Below, one piece after another: positions 7,670-15,790 of a stretch of 64,000 nucleotides of DNA (position 1 is the stretch's first letter; every line of letters begins with the position of its first letter). The stretch covers positions 5,614 through 69,613 of the forward strand of contig MKYF01000016.1 in NCBI GenBank assembly GCA_001914195.1, given 5' to 3'. The stretch comes from Streptococcus mitis. Its GTDB lineage: Bacteria > Bacillota > Bacilli > Lactobacillales > Streptococcaceae. The notes below the pieces were generated by a model. The model ran no database searches and was not told the origin of the DNA. It was given only the letters and a program-made list of their open reading frames with translations. The translations under genes and the position numbers were made by a program.

Positions 7670-9211
7670 ATGAGTATTTTAGAAGTTAAAAATCTGAGTC
7701 ACGGTTTTGGTGACCGTGCAATTTTTGAAGATGTGTCCTTCCGTCTCCTCAAGGGGGAACATATCGGTCTGGTCGGTGCTAATGGTGAAGGGAAATCAAC
7801 CTTTATGAGCATTGTGACTGGTAAGATGTTGCCAGACGAAGGAAAGGTTGAGTGGTCCAAATATGTGACGGCAGGCTACTTGGATCAGCACTCCGTTCTT
7901 GCTGAAGGCCAATCTGTTCGTGATGTTCTACGTACAGCCTTTGATGAGCTATTCAAAGCTGAAGCCCGTATCAATGACCTCTATATGGAAATGGCTGAAG
8001 ACGGAGCGGATGTTGATGCTCTCATGGAAGAAGTGGGTGAACTCCAAGACCGTCTGGAGAGTCGTGATTTTTACACCTTGGATGCTAAGATTGATGAAGT
8101 GGCGCGTGCCCTTGGTGTCATGGACTTTGGCATGGATACGGATGTAACCTCTTTGTCAGGTGGGCAAAGAACCAAAGTGCTTTTGGCCAAGCTTCTCCTT
8201 GAAAAGCCTGATATCTTACTTCTGGACGAGCCAACCAACTACTTGGATGCTGAGCATATTGACTGGCTCAAGCGCTATCTCCAAAACTATGAGAATGCCT
8301 TTGTCCTTATTTCGCACGATATTCCATTCCTGAACGATGTGATTAATATTGTCTACCATGTAGAGAATCAACAGCTGACGCGTTACTCTGGTGACTACTA
8401 CCAGTTCCAAGAAGTCTATGCTATGAAGAAATCTCAGCTAGAGGCAGCCTACGAACGTCAGCAGAAAGAGATTGCGGACCTCAAGGACTTCGTGGCACGA
8501 AACAAAGCGCGTGTTGCAACACGAAACATGGCCATGTCTCGTCAAAAGAAATTGGATAAGATGGATATTATCGAACTGCAAAGTGAGAAACCAAAACCAT
8601 CCTTTGATTTCAAACCAGCTCGTACTCCAGGTCGCTTTATCTTCCAAGCCAAGGATTTGCAGATTGGTTATGACCGTCCACTTACAAAGCCCTTAAACCT
8701 AACCTTTGAACGCAATCAAAAGGTTGCTATTATCGGGGCTAATGGTATTGGAAAAACGACTCTCTTGAAGAGTCTCTTGGGCATTATTCCACCAATCGCT
8801 GGGGAAGTGGAACGCGGTGACTACCTAGAACTCGGTTATTTTGAACAGGAAGTAGAAGGCGGTAATCGCCAAACACCACTAGAGGCTGTCTGGAATGCCT
8901 TTCCTGCACTTAACCAAGCAGAAGTTCGTGCAGCCCTTGCCCGTTGTGGTCTGACAACCAAACATATTGAAAGTCAAATTCAGGTCTTGTCAGGTGGGGA
9001 ACAAGCTAAGGTACGCTTCTGTCTCTTGATGAATCGAGAAAATAATGTTTTGGTACTAGACGAGCCTACAAACCACTTGGATGTGGATGCCAAGGACGAA
9101 CTCAAACGTGCTCTCAAAGAATACAAGGGCTCTATTCTTATGGTCTGCCACGAGCCAGACTTTTATGAGGGCTGGATGGACCAAATCTGGGACTTTAACA
9201 ATCTAACTTAA
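7670..9211 (+). CDS. ABC-F ATPase (ribosome-associated translation factor type)
   Basis: Soluble protein of 513 aa with two ABC domains and no membrane segment. Domain 1 has GANGEGKST and LSGGQRTK, domain 2 has GANGIGKTT and LSGGEQAK, and both have DEPTN Walker B motifs. The linker (about residues 240-310) is charged and helical, as in ABC-F proteins that act at the ribosomal E site. It belongs to the YkpA/YbiT-like housekeeping branch by length rather than to a known resistance branch, which is an inference. It follows the VanZ gene by 9 bases. Confidence 0.9.
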   Translation: MSILEVKNLSHGFGDRAIFEDVSFRLLKGEHIGLVGANGEGKSTFMSIVTGKMLPDEGKVEWSKYVTAGYLDQHSVLAEGQSVRDVLRTAFDELFKAEARINDLYMEMAEDGADVDALMEEVGELQDRLESRDFYTLDAKIDEVARALGVMDFGMDTDVTSLSGGQRTKVLLAKLLLEKPDILLLDEPTNYLDAEHIDWLKRYLQNYENAFVLISHDIPFLNDVINIVYHVENQQLTRYSGDYYQFQEVYAMKKSQLEAAYERQQKEIADLKDFVARNKARVATRNMAMSRQKKLDKMDIIELQSEKPKPSFDFKPARTPGRFIFQAKDLQIGYDRPLTKPLNLTFERNQKVAIIGANGIGKTTLLKSLLGIIPPIAGEVERGDYLELGYFEQEVEGGNRQTPLEAVWNAFPALNQAEVRAALARCGLTTKHIESQIQVLSGGEQAKVRFCLLMNRENNVLVLDEPTNHLDVDAKDELKRALKEYKGSILMVCHEPDFYEGWMDQIWDFNNLT

Positions 9212-9226
9212 AAATCAGTATAAAAG

Positions 9227-9260
9227 AAATACAGTACCGTATGTGGGTACTGTATTTTTT
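9227..9260 (+). terminator. Terminator between converging ABC-F and cyclophilin genes
   Basis: AAATACAGTACC (9227-9238) pairs with GGTACTGTATTT (9246-9257), with A and T tracts on both sides, so it can serve both strands. Confidence 0.85.
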
Positions 9261-9266
9261 AGATTT

Positions 9267-10070
9267 TTAAGATTTAAAATCGTAGTCTTTCACCACTTCG
9301 ATGCTATCGATAGTAATAGCAGTAGTTGGTTTGTCTTTCTCATTTTTTTCGGCTTTTGCAATCTTATCTACAACGTCCATCCCGTCAATCACTTGGCCAA
9401 AGACTGGGTGTTTGCCATCTAGACTGGGGTTTCCACCTTCTTTGTAGGCTTCAATGATTTTCTTTGGATACTTGCTTGTAGGGAGTTTAGCAGAGGTATC
9501 TGTGGAGTTTTGGTTGATGAAGAACTGGCTGCCATTGGTGTTTGGTTGACCAGTATTAGCCATAGAAAGAGCACCACGGATGTTATAGAGATAAGGAGTA
9601 ATCTCGTTTTTGAAACCAGTTCCCTTGTCTTTAGTCTTATCCTTGTCATGCCAGATAGACTGACCACCTGTACCATCTCCCTTTGGATCTCCAGTTTGGA
9701 CCATAAAGCCATCGATGACACGGTGGAAGGTAATACCGTTATAGTAGCCTTCTTTGGCATGAGTGAGGAAGTTTTCAACTGCTAGAGGAGCGAGTTTAGG
9801 GAATAGTTTGATGCGGATATCTCCTTGACTTGTGTGGAGAATCACTTCGGCTTCATCTTCAGCAACTTCCTTAGAAAGTTGAGGGAAGTTGGCATTCTCA
9901 TTTGTTAAAGCATCGTTTAACTCCTTGGCAGATTGGGCTGCTACTTTAGAACTTTCTTCAGCAGCAAGACTGGAATCCACATAGTCATCGCCACGCAGAC
10001 TACGTTGGATGCTGCTACATCCAGCTAGGGCTACAGTAGATAGTAAAAGAAGGGTTGCTAGTTTTTTCAT
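9267..10070 (-). CDS. Cyclophilin-type peptidyl-prolyl isomerase lipoprotein
   Basis: 267-aa surface lipoprotein: signal peptide and lipobox LAGC with the lipidated cysteine at residue 18, a spacer (about 20-75), then a cyclophilin domain. Catalytic features are FHRVIDGFMVQTGDP, GALSMANTG and NGSQFFINQN. It should assist folding of secreted proteins outside the membrane. It corresponds to the streptococcal SlrA-type cyclophilin lipoprotein from memory. Monocistronic; a terminator is shared with the converging ABC-F gene. Confidence 0.9.
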   Translation of the reverse strand: MKKLATLLLLSTVALAGCSSIQRSLRGDDYVDSSLAAEESSKVAAQSAKELNDALTNENANFPQLSKEVAEDEAEVILHTSQGDIRIKLFPKLAPLAVENFLTHAKEGYYNGITFHRVIDGFMVQTGDPKGDGTGGQSIWHDKDKTKDKGTGFKNEITPYLYNIRGALSMANTGQPNTNGSQFFINQNSTDTSAKLPTSKYPKKIIEAYKEGGNPSLDGKHPVFGQVIDGMDVVDKIAKAEKNEKDKPTTAITIDSIEVVKDYDFKS

Positions 10071-10079
10071 TCTGTTCCT

Positions 10080-10375
10080 CTCAAAAATTCATTTCTACCA
10101 TTGTACCCTAAAAGGAAGGGGATTTCAAATATTAGTGACAAGTCAGTTTAAGAGAAAATCAACCATAAAGTCGCTTGTTTAAAGGTATCAATGCCATAAG
10201 TGTACTCAAAGTATTTAGGAAATCAGATCTTAAGAAATCTCGTAAAGCATCACAATTAGTAAACGTTAATTCGAAAGAATTACTATATTTTAAAAGAGCA
10301 CATTATCAAAGGATTTTTTCTTTTGGATTCAATTCCTAATTAATCAATGAACTTAATACTAGGTCTCGAAAAGAA
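10080..10375. other. Intergenic stretch with nothing recognised
   Basis: About 300 AT-rich bases between the divergent ends of the cyclophilin promoter and the XRE gene. I see no open frame with a ribosome binding site, no strong hairpin and no known repeat. Confidence 0.5.
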
Positions 10376-10600
10376 TTATGCTTCCTCTTGCTGTCTGAGT
10401 TCAAAGAGGTCTTCTACTTTCAGATTAAAAACTTGAGCAATTTTAAGAGCCATTTCTAGCGAAGGATTGTAACGATTATTTTCCAAGTGCAGAATTGTCT
10501 CGCGTCGCATGCCGATGCGGTCGGCTAACTCCTGCTGGGTCATGCCTGTGGACTCACGAACAGATTTGAGATTAGTAATAATCTTGCTTTCTTTGGCCAT
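10376..10600 (-). CDS. XRE-family transcriptional regulator (74 aa)
   Basis: A single helix-turn-helix domain: MTQQELADRIGMRRETILHLENNRYNPSLEMALKIA, cited by its Q-E-L-A and T-I-x-x-L-E-N positions, with nothing else but short tails. Such small Cro-like proteins usually pair with a membrane protein gene and repress the shared promoter. Here a membrane protein gene lies directly upstream in the same direction, two bases away. The two tandem palindromes ahead of the pair (11198-11246) are the likely operator. Confidence 0.88.
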   Translation of the reverse strand: MAKESKIITNLKSVRESTGMTQQELADRIGMRRETILHLENNRYNPSLEMALKIAQVFNLKVEDLFELRQQEEA

Positions 10601-10602
10601 GC

Positions 10603-11181
10603 TTATCCTCTACGTTCCAAGATAAAATAGACAACCGCAAAGATGCAAATCAAGACAGCTATGCTAATAAATATCTGGCCCATGTAAAGAGTGAGAGACC
10701 CCATATACCCAATGATAACTGCTAGAATCATCAGTGCGCCTAGTATAAAAACAAACATCAGGCTAGTTGCCTTTGCTAAATTAGCATAAAAGCGTTCGTC
10801 CGGAGTTTCCTTGACATTTTTTAAAGAGAAAAAACTAAATCCAATCACTTCAATAACGAGGGCAATTCCCAAAATCCATTCTTTAATACCAGAACTTACG
10901 CTAGGGGTCGCAACCCAAATTCCTACTGTATAAAAAATGCTTGCTGCAAACACAAGTATCGTGTAAAGCTTAGCAGACAAGTCAAAAATAATCTTTCCCT
11001 TACCTTTCTGACTCTTATGTAGCCAGCTCCAAATAGCTACAATTTGACCTGACACTGAAATACCAGTAATAACTAACTTGGGTTCCCAACTAAGATTAGA
11101 ACCAAATAAAACAATAAAATCAATAAAGAGAGCTACGGCAATCATTGCAATGAGGCCACGCATTTTTTGACTTTTTTTCAT
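10603..11181 (-). CDS. Membrane protein paired with an XRE regulator
   Basis: 192-aa protein with about six hydrophobic segments, no enzyme motif and a charged loop EWILGIALVIEVIGF-SLKNVKETPDERF in the middle (key residues D-E-R-F). An upstream in-frame ATG at 11217 exists, but MKKSQKMRGL at 11181 follows GGAGTC and is preferred. It is the first gene of a two-gene operon with the XRE regulator. Similar pairs are common in Firmicutes, with the membrane protein of unknown function. Confidence 0.75.
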   Translation of the reverse strand: MKKSQKMRGLIAMIAVALFIDFIVLFGSNLSWEPKLVITGISVSGQIVAIWSWLHKSQKGKGKIIFDLSAKLYTILVFAASIFYTVGIWVATPSVSSGIKEWILGIALVIEVIGFSFFSLKNVKETPDERFYANLAKATSLMFVFILGALMILAVIIGYMGSLTLYMGQIFISIAVLICIFAVVYFILERRG

Positions 11182-11197
11182 GATAGACTCCTTTTTT

Positions 11198-11246
11198 GTG
11201 TTATAAATATATAACACTTAAATTTTATGTTATAAATATATCACAT
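11198..11246 (-). promoter_or_regulatory. Tandem 20-bp palindromic operators upstream of the XRE pair
   Basis: GTGTTATAAATATATAACAC (11198-11217) and ATGTTATAAATATATCACAT (11227-11246) are two copies of the same palindrome with centres 29 bases apart. They overlap the expected promoter of the membrane protein/XRE operon. The first copy is perfect apart from its centre. Autoregulation by the XRE protein is the inference. Confidence 0.65.
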
Positions 11247-11249
11247 TTA

Positions 11250-11784
11250 AATTTAGAAAGCAAGAATTTATGTGCCAAGGTGGCAATTATTTGAAAAAAT
11301 TTTTTAATAAAAGCCCTCGCTAGTCAAACAATAAAGAATTCTTTGAAGCAATGCATCGGATTTGGTTTGGATAGTTTCGTTAATAATATTTGATGATAAA
11401 GAATTTTTGAAAAATCTAGATACTGTATGAATCTCTACTTTTTTTCTTAGACTGTTATAAAGTCTGTCAGAATAAGCTTTGTAGATGTAGAAGTTACTTT
11501 TTACAGAACTAAATTATTCCCCTATTTAGAATCTATTAATTCATATTTTATAAATTAATTAGTAGATATCGTTCTTAAAATCCTTGATATTCGCTTGGGA
11601 ACGGGCTTAGGATTTAGGAGCCAACATCCAAATCTCGTTCAGGCGATATGAAGGGTTTGAGTTGATGGTATTTATAAAATGTTTCTAAAATAGTATTCAC
11701 CGATAGCCTCTTTCAAACATTTATTTCCTATTCTAACAAATTTCTAAATGGTTTAAGAATTTTATAGTCTGTCAAGTTTTTTTC
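11250..11784. other. Long AT-rich intergenic region without a gene
   Basis: About 535 bases between the XRE pair's operators and the rpsP promoter. Several short frames exist but none has a ribosome binding site or a recognisable product, and I found no BOX-type repeat. It may hold decayed coding sequence. Confidence 0.4.
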
Positions 11785-11812
11785 TTGACACCTGCCAGAA
11801 ATCTGCTATAAT
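11785..11812 (+). promoter_or_regulatory. Promoter of rpsP
   Basis: TTGACA (11785-11790), 16-base spacer, TATAAT (11807-11812): a consensus vegetative promoter, about 65 bases before rpsP, fitting its high expression. Confidence 0.85.
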
Positions 11813-11876
11813 AGAACATGTGCTAAATAGCTCAGCTATTTCACCGAAATAAAAAATAAGAAAAGAGACTTTAAAA

Positions 11877-12149
11877 ATGGCAGTTAAAATCCGTTTGACT
11901 CGTATGGGTTCTAAGAAAAAACCTTTCTACCGTATCAACGTAGCAGATTCACGTTCACCACGTGACGGACGTTTCATCGAAACAGTTGGAACTTACAACC
12001 CACTTGTTGCTGAAAACCAAGTGACTTTGAAAGAAGACCGCGTTCTTGCATGGTTGGCTGATGGAGCTCAACCTTCAGATACAGTTCGCAACATCCTTTC
12101 AAAAGAAGGTGTATTGAAAAAATTCCACGATTCTAAATTCTCAAAATAA
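11877..12149 (+). CDS. rpsP: 30S ribosomal protein S16
   Basis: 90 aa, small-subunit assembly protein. The sequence begins MAVKIRLTRMGSKKKPFYRI, the family signature, with DGRFIETVGTYNP following. The gene is driven by a consensus promoter and is followed after 19 bases by khpA, the usual order (rpsP-khpA-rimM-trmD) in Firmicutes. Confidence 0.97.
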   Translation: MAVKIRLTRMGSKKKPFYRINVADSRSPRDGRFIETVGTYNPLVAENQVTLKEDRVLAWLADGAQPSDTVRNILSKEGVLKKFHDSKFSK

Positions 12150-12168
12150 GTTTAAAGTAGGTTGACAG

Positions 12169-12408
12169 ATGGATACGATTGAAAATCTCATTATTGCGAT
12201 TGTGAAACCCTTGATTTCACAACCAGATGCCTTAACTATCAAGATTGAAGATACACCAGAGTTTTTGGAATATCATTTGGATCTTGATCAAAGCGATGTG
12301 GGTCGTGTAATCGGTCGTAAGGGTCGCACTATTTCTGCGATAAGAACGATTGCCTACTCTGTCCCAACTGAAGACAAAAAAGTAAGAATCGTTATTGATG
12401 AAAAATAA
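12169..12408 (+). CDS. khpA: KH-domain RNA-binding protein KhpA
   Basis: 79-aa single KH domain with the RNA-binding GxxG loop in VGRVIGRKGRTISAIRT. In pneumococcus KhpA works with KhpB/EloR in elongation control and RNA binding. It lies in the rpsP operon and is followed by a terminator. Confidence 0.93.
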   Translation: MDTIENLIIAIVKPLISQPDALTIKIEDTPEFLEYHLDLDQSDVGRVIGRKGRTISAIRTIAYSVPTEDKKVRIVIDEK

Positions 12409-12412
12409 GCAG

Positions 12413-12438
12413 AGCGGGACGAATGTCTCGCTTTTTTG
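12413..12438 (+). terminator. Terminator of the rpsP-khpA operon
   Basis: AGCGGGAC (12413-12420), loop GAAT, GTCTCGCT and six T. It begins five bases after the khpA stop. Confidence 0.85.
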
Positions 12439-12451
12439 CGAGGAGCAGGAT

Positions 12452-12874
12452 ATGAAATATTTAACGTTTAGACAATTACAAGACTAGTTATACTCAATGA
12501 AAATCAAAGAGCAAACTAGGAATCTAGCCGCAGGCTGTACTGGAGTACGGCAAGGTGAAGCTGACGTAGTTTGAAGAGATTTTCGAAGAGTATTACTCGA
12601 ACATTACCAGTAGTCTTGAACTGAGGAAAGTCTCTTTATCAAGTTAGTAGAGGAAGTCGGAGAAGTAGCCGAGGTTTTGAATGGTCGTTCTGGTAGAAAA
12701 GAGGGAGTTCAAGATTCGAACGAGGAACTAGCAAAAGAACTGGCTGATATTATTCACTACACTGTCGCAATCGCCGCCATCAACCATATTGACCTAACTA
12801 GAACTATCTTTGAGAAAGACAAAACCGCAGCCGTTAACTACCAACATAAACATGATTTGGAAGGGAAAGTATAG
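12452..12874 (+). pseudogene. MazG-like pyrophosphohydrolase, interrupted by a BOX element
   Basis: An ATG at 12452 behind AGGAGCAGGAT starts MKYLTFRQLQD and then meets TAG just where a BOX element begins. After the BOX, a conserved MazG-like sequence continues: LVEEVGEVAEVLNGR, then ELAKELADIIHYTVAIAA with the acidic metal-binding residues (E-E-x-x-E and E-L-x-D). Just after the BOX a frame change is also needed (around 12624-12630, GAACTGAGG) to join the intervening NITSSLE to the body. The gene was probably inactivated by BOX insertion and then drifted; an intact relative would hydrolyse NTPs to NMP and PPi. Confidence 0.8.
12489..12593 (-). repeat. BOX element 2 (boxA-boxC, no boxB), inside a mazG-like gene
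   Basis: Runs from TATACTCAATGAAAATCAAAG to TTTTCGAAGAGTAT with the core TACGGCAAGGTGAAGCTGACG. Same orientation as BOX 1. The flanking coding sequence shows that it landed in a gene. Confidence 0.93.
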
Positions 12875-12954
12875 ATGTTGTCCCCTTCCTCCAACTTGAG
12901 AAAATCCCTGGAACGTGATAAAATAAAGGATAGAAATAGAGTACAGGAGACAAG

Positions 12955-13473
12955 ATGAACTACTTTAATGTTGGGAAAATCGTCAATACGCAGGGGTTGC
13001 AGGGTGAGATGCGAGTCTTGTCTGTGACGGATTTTGCAGAAGAACGGTTTAAAAAAGGGGCTGAGCTGGCTTTGTTTGATGAAAAAGATCAGTTTGTCCA
13101 AACAGTGACTATCGCTAGCCACCGTAAACAGAAGAACTTTGACATTATTAAATTCAAAGATATGTACCATATAAACGCTATCGAAAAGTACAAGGGATAC
13201 AGTCTCAAGGTTGCTGAGGAAGATTTGAATGACCTAGACGATGGTGAATTCTACTATCACGAGATTATCGGTTTGGAAGTCTATGAGGGTGATAACTTGA
13301 TTGGAACCATCAAGGAAATCCTGCAACCAGGTGCCAACGATGTCTGGGTGGTCAAGCGAAAAGGCAAGCGTGATTTATTATTGCCTTATATCCCACCAGT
13401 GGTTCTCAATGTTGATATTCCAAATAACCGCGTCGATGTGGAAATCTTAGAAGGGTTAGACGATGAAGATTGA
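12955..13473 (+). CDS. rimM: Ribosome maturation factor RimM
   Basis: Binds S19 in the 30S head and is needed for 16S rRNA processing. The N-terminal RimM barrel starts VGKIVNTQGLQGEMRVL; a PRC barrel follows with EFYYHEIIGLEVY, ending IPPVVLNVDIPNNRVDVEILEGL. Length 172 aa is normal. It overlaps trmD by 11 bases. TGATAAAATAA (12916-12926) looks like a -10 for a promoter of its own, needed since the pseudogene and a terminator lie upstream. Confidence 0.95.
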   Translation: MNYFNVGKIVNTQGLQGEMRVLSVTDFAEERFKKGAELALFDEKDQFVQTVTIASHRKQKNFDIIKFKDMYHINAIEKYKGYSLKVAEEDLNDLDDGEFYYHEIIGLEVYEGDNLIGTIKEILQPGANDVWVVKRKGKRDLLLPYIPPVVLNVDIPNNRVDVEILEGLDDED

Positions 13474-14182
13474 TATTTTAACCCTTTTTCCAGAGATGTT
13501 TTCTCCGCTAGAGCACTCAATTGTTGGAAAGGCTCGTGAAAAAGGGCTCTTGGATATCCAGTATCATAATTTTCGAGAAAATGCTGAAAAGGCCCGCCAT
13601 GTCGACGATGAGCCCTACGGAGGCGGTCAGGGGATGCTGCTCCGAGTCCAACCTATTTTCGATGCCTTTGATGCTATTGAAAAGAAAAATCCTCGCGTCA
13701 TCCTTCTCGATCCTGCAGGGAAACAGTTCGATCAGGCCTATGCTGAGGATTTAGCTCAAGAGGAAGAGCTAATCTTTATCTGTGGGCACTACGAGGGTTA
13801 TGATGAGCGCATTAAGACCTTGGTGACAGATGAGATCTCCCTGGGCGACTATGTCTTGACTGGTGGGGAATTGGCGGCTATGACCATGATTGATGCTACG
13901 GTACGCCTGATTCCAGAAGTGATTGGCAAGGAGTCTAGCCACCAAGATGATAGTTTTTCTTCAGGCCTTCTTGAATACCCTCAGTACACACGTCCCTATG
14001 ATTATCGAGGCATGGTTGTCCCAGATGTTCTGATGAGCGGGCACCATGAAAAGATTCGTCAGTGGCGCCTGTATGAGAGTTTAAAGAAAACCTACGAGCG
14101 CAGACCGGATTTGCTTGAAGATTATCAACTGACAGCAGAAGAAGAAAAAATGCTGGCAGAAATTAAAGAAAACAAAGAATAA
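13463..14182 (+). CDS. trmD: tRNA (guanine-N1)-methyltransferase
   Basis: Methylates G37 of tRNAs with SAM, preventing frameshifts. 239 aa with the trefoil-knot SAM site: IFICGHYEGYDERI and DYVLTGGELAAMTMIDA. The N-terminus MKIDILTLFPEMF is typical. Overlap with rimM implies coupled translation. Confidence 0.97.
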   Translation: MKIDILTLFPEMFSPLEHSIVGKAREKGLLDIQYHNFRENAEKARHVDDEPYGGGQGMLLRVQPIFDAFDAIEKKNPRVILLDPAGKQFDQAYAEDLAQEEELIFICGHYEGYDERIKTLVTDEISLGDYVLTGGELAAMTMIDATVRLIPEVIGKESSHQDDSFSSGLLEYPQYTRPYDYRGMVVPDVLMSGHHEKIRQWRLYESLKKTYERRPDLLEDYQLTAEEEKMLAEIKENKE

Positions 14183-14193
14183 AGGAGAAACCT

Positions 14194-14532
14194 ATGCAAG
14201 TAATCAAACGTGATGGAGAAATTGCTGAATTTAATCCAGATAAGATTTACCAAGCTATCTTAAAGGCAGCCCAGACTGTCTATGTATTGACAGATGATTT
14301 GCGTCAAAACCTTGCACAAGTCACTAAGAAAGTGGTTTTGGATTTGGAAGAGGCCAAGGTGGAACGTGCGACTATCAGTATGATTCAATCTATGGTTGAA
14401 CATCGTTTATTGGGTGCAGGTTACATTACCATTGCAGAACACTACATTTCCTATCGTCTACAACGTGACTTGGAAAGAAGTGGTTATGGAGACCATATCG
14501 CTGTTCATTTACATTTTGAACAAATTCGCTAA
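14194..14532 (+). CDS. Stand-alone ATP-cone domain protein
   Basis: 112 aa beginning MQVIKRDGEIAEFNPDKIY, the start of an ATP-cone, the nucleotide-sensing domain of ribonucleotide reductases and NrdR. The usual partners (zinc ribbon of NrdR, catalytic domain of NrdD) are absent and the frame ends cleanly after the cone. It could be a regulator or a relic of an NrdD N-terminus. AAAGGAGA lies before the ATG and the gene sits 12 bases after trmD, so it is co-transcribed. Pneumococcus appears to have the same gene here. Confidence 0.75.
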   Translation: MQVIKRDGEIAEFNPDKIYQAILKAAQTVYVLTDDLRQNLAQVTKKVVLDLEEAKVERATISMIQSMVEHRLLGAGYITIAEHYISYRLQRDLERSGYGDHIAVHLHFEQIR

Positions 14533-14533
14533 G

Positions 14534-14574
14534 AAAAAGAGTGGGATGAAGCAACTACATCTCACTCTTTCTTA
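14534..14574 (+). terminator. Terminator of the rimM-trmD operon
   Basis: AAAAAGAGTGGGATG (14534-14548) pairs with CATCTCACTCTTTCTT (14559-14574). It overlaps the last codons of the converging minus-strand gene. Confidence 0.75.
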
Positions 14575-14882
14575 AATCTATTTTTTTGGGCTGTTTGGAC
14601 AGTTGAAGGGACAAATCGCAGGCGTTGAATATCGCTTATGCGGATAATACGGGTCACATTTTTGGCAAAATTTTTCACGATAATTTGCTGTCCTTGCTGA
14701 TCGTATTTGATGATGTTACCTGTAAAGCTTGTCTCAGACAAGATAAGGTGAACAGCGGTTTGTTTCTGGATAGCCTCTTCAATAGTGGCTGTAAGGGAGT
14801 TGCTTTCAGTCTGGTCTGGTTCTTCATGTCCATTTAAAAAGTCATGTATTTTACCTAGAACTTGCTGGAATTTATGTCTCAT
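14562..14882 (-). CDS. Conserved hypothetical protein (106 aa)
   Basis: I do not recognise the family. An acidic-hydrophilic N-terminus (LGKIHDFLNGHEEPDQTESN) is followed by a beta-rich region (VHLILSETSFTGNIIKYDQQ; NFAKNVTRIIRISDIQRLRFV) resembling small YolD-like or Sm-like beta-barrel folds, an impression only. The tail is basic (NRFKKE). GGAGGC lies before the ATG (minus strand). Its end overlaps the hairpin terminator of the converging operon. Confidence 0.6.
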   Translation of the reverse strand: MRHKFQQVLGKIHDFLNGHEEPDQTESNSLTATIEEAIQKQTAVHLILSETSFTGNIIKYDQQGQQIIVKNFAKNVTRIIRISDIQRLRFVPSTVQTAQKNRFKKE

Positions 14883-14980
14883 ATTGGCCTCCCTTCTTTT
14901 ATATCAATATTATATAAAATTTTCCTAAAATCTACAAGATTTTACGAATAATCAGATGAAAGCTAAAAAAGGAGAAGAAA

Positions 14981-15196
14981 ATGGCAGAATTTACATTTGA
15001 AATCGAAGAGCACTTGTTGACTCTTTCTGAAAACGAAAAAGGTTGGACCAAGGAAATCAACCGTGTGAGCTTTAATGGTGCCCCTGCAAAGTTTGATATT
15101 CGTGCTTGGAGTCCAGATCATACTAAAATGGGCAAAGGGATTACTCTCTCCAATGAAGAATTTCAAACGATGGTGGATGCTTTTAAAGGAAACTAA
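14981..15196 (+). CDS. YdbC-family PC4-like nucleic-acid-binding protein
   Basis: 71 aa: FTFEIEEHLLTLSENEKGWTKE, KFDIRAWSPDHTKMGKGITLSNEEF, key features being the W-x-K-E-I-N and D-I-R-x-W motifs. This is the YdbC/PC4 fold seen in lactococcal YdbC, a single-stranded nucleic-acid binder. AAAGGAGAAGAAA precedes the ATG. Single gene with its own terminator. Confidence 0.8.
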   Translation: MAEFTFEIEEHLLTLSENEKGWTKEINRVSFNGAPAKFDIRAWSPDHTKMGKGITLSNEEFQTMVDAFKGN

Positions 15197-15212
15197 GTTT
15201 TTAAAATGAAAG

Positions 15213-15250
15213 AAAAGGATATTGAGTCATGGCAACTCGATATCCTTTTT
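15213..15250 (+). terminator. Terminator between ydbC-like gene and bioY (both strands)
   Basis: AAAAGGATATTGAGT pairs with ACTCGATATCCTTTTT around a CATGGCA loop. It serves the converging bioY gene as well. Confidence 0.88.
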
Positions 15251-15786
15251 TAGTTAGCAAAGTAAGCCTGATTTTTAAGGCGTTGAAGTAGTGGACGGCT
15301 AATAATACTAATAGCAATAATTTTACCAAGATCTGGGATGATAAAGGGAAATACCCCCACAACAAGAGCTTTTTCAAATGCCATTCCAGCTAGGAAATGC
15401 AAGCTAAGAATCCCTCCGACAAAGACAAGGGCATCACCCAAGAGGTTTGCAAGAAAAATGTGGACAATCCCACTCTTGCTGTTGGTTAGAGAGGAAGTAA
15501 GTCCAGAGTAAACGAGATAAAACCAAAGATAGCCTGCAGTGGGGCCAACTAAAGCCTGAAATCCTGCTCCACCTCCTGCAAAGACAGGGAGACCGATGGC
15601 ACCTAGAAGAAGATAGAGTCCAACAGAAAGTACAGCCTCTCTCGGTCTAAAGACAGTAGCAATCAAGCCGATTGAAAAGTTTTGCAGAGTGAAGGGAACA
15701 GGTCCAATTGGAAGACTGATTTGTGCTAAAACAGCAATGAGAGCAGCCCCAATAGCAGGGATAGCATAAACGTGAGCTTTTTTCAA
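15250..15786 (-). CDS. bioY: Biotin ECF transporter S component BioY
   Basis: Membrane biotin-binding subunit of an ECF transporter. 178 aa, six hydrophobic segments, typical motifs GPVPFTLQNF near residue 30 and LYLLLGAIGLPVFAGGGAGFQALVGPTAGYL cited by its GLPVFAGG and GPTAGYL parts. No bioMN or EcfAA'T lies adjacent, so it must use the housekeeping ECF module. A BirA-like operator overlaps the promoter (see 15791-15847). Confidence 0.93.
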   Translation of the reverse strand: MKKAHVYAIPAIGAALIAVLAQISLPIGPVPFTLQNFSIGLIATVFRPREAVLSVGLYLLLGAIGLPVFAGGGAGFQALVGPTAGYLWFYLVYSGLTSSLTNSKSGIVHIFLANLLGDALVFVGGILSLHFLAGMAFEKALVVGVFPFIIPDLGKIIAISIISRPLLQRLKNQAYFAN

Positions 15787-15790
15787 AATA

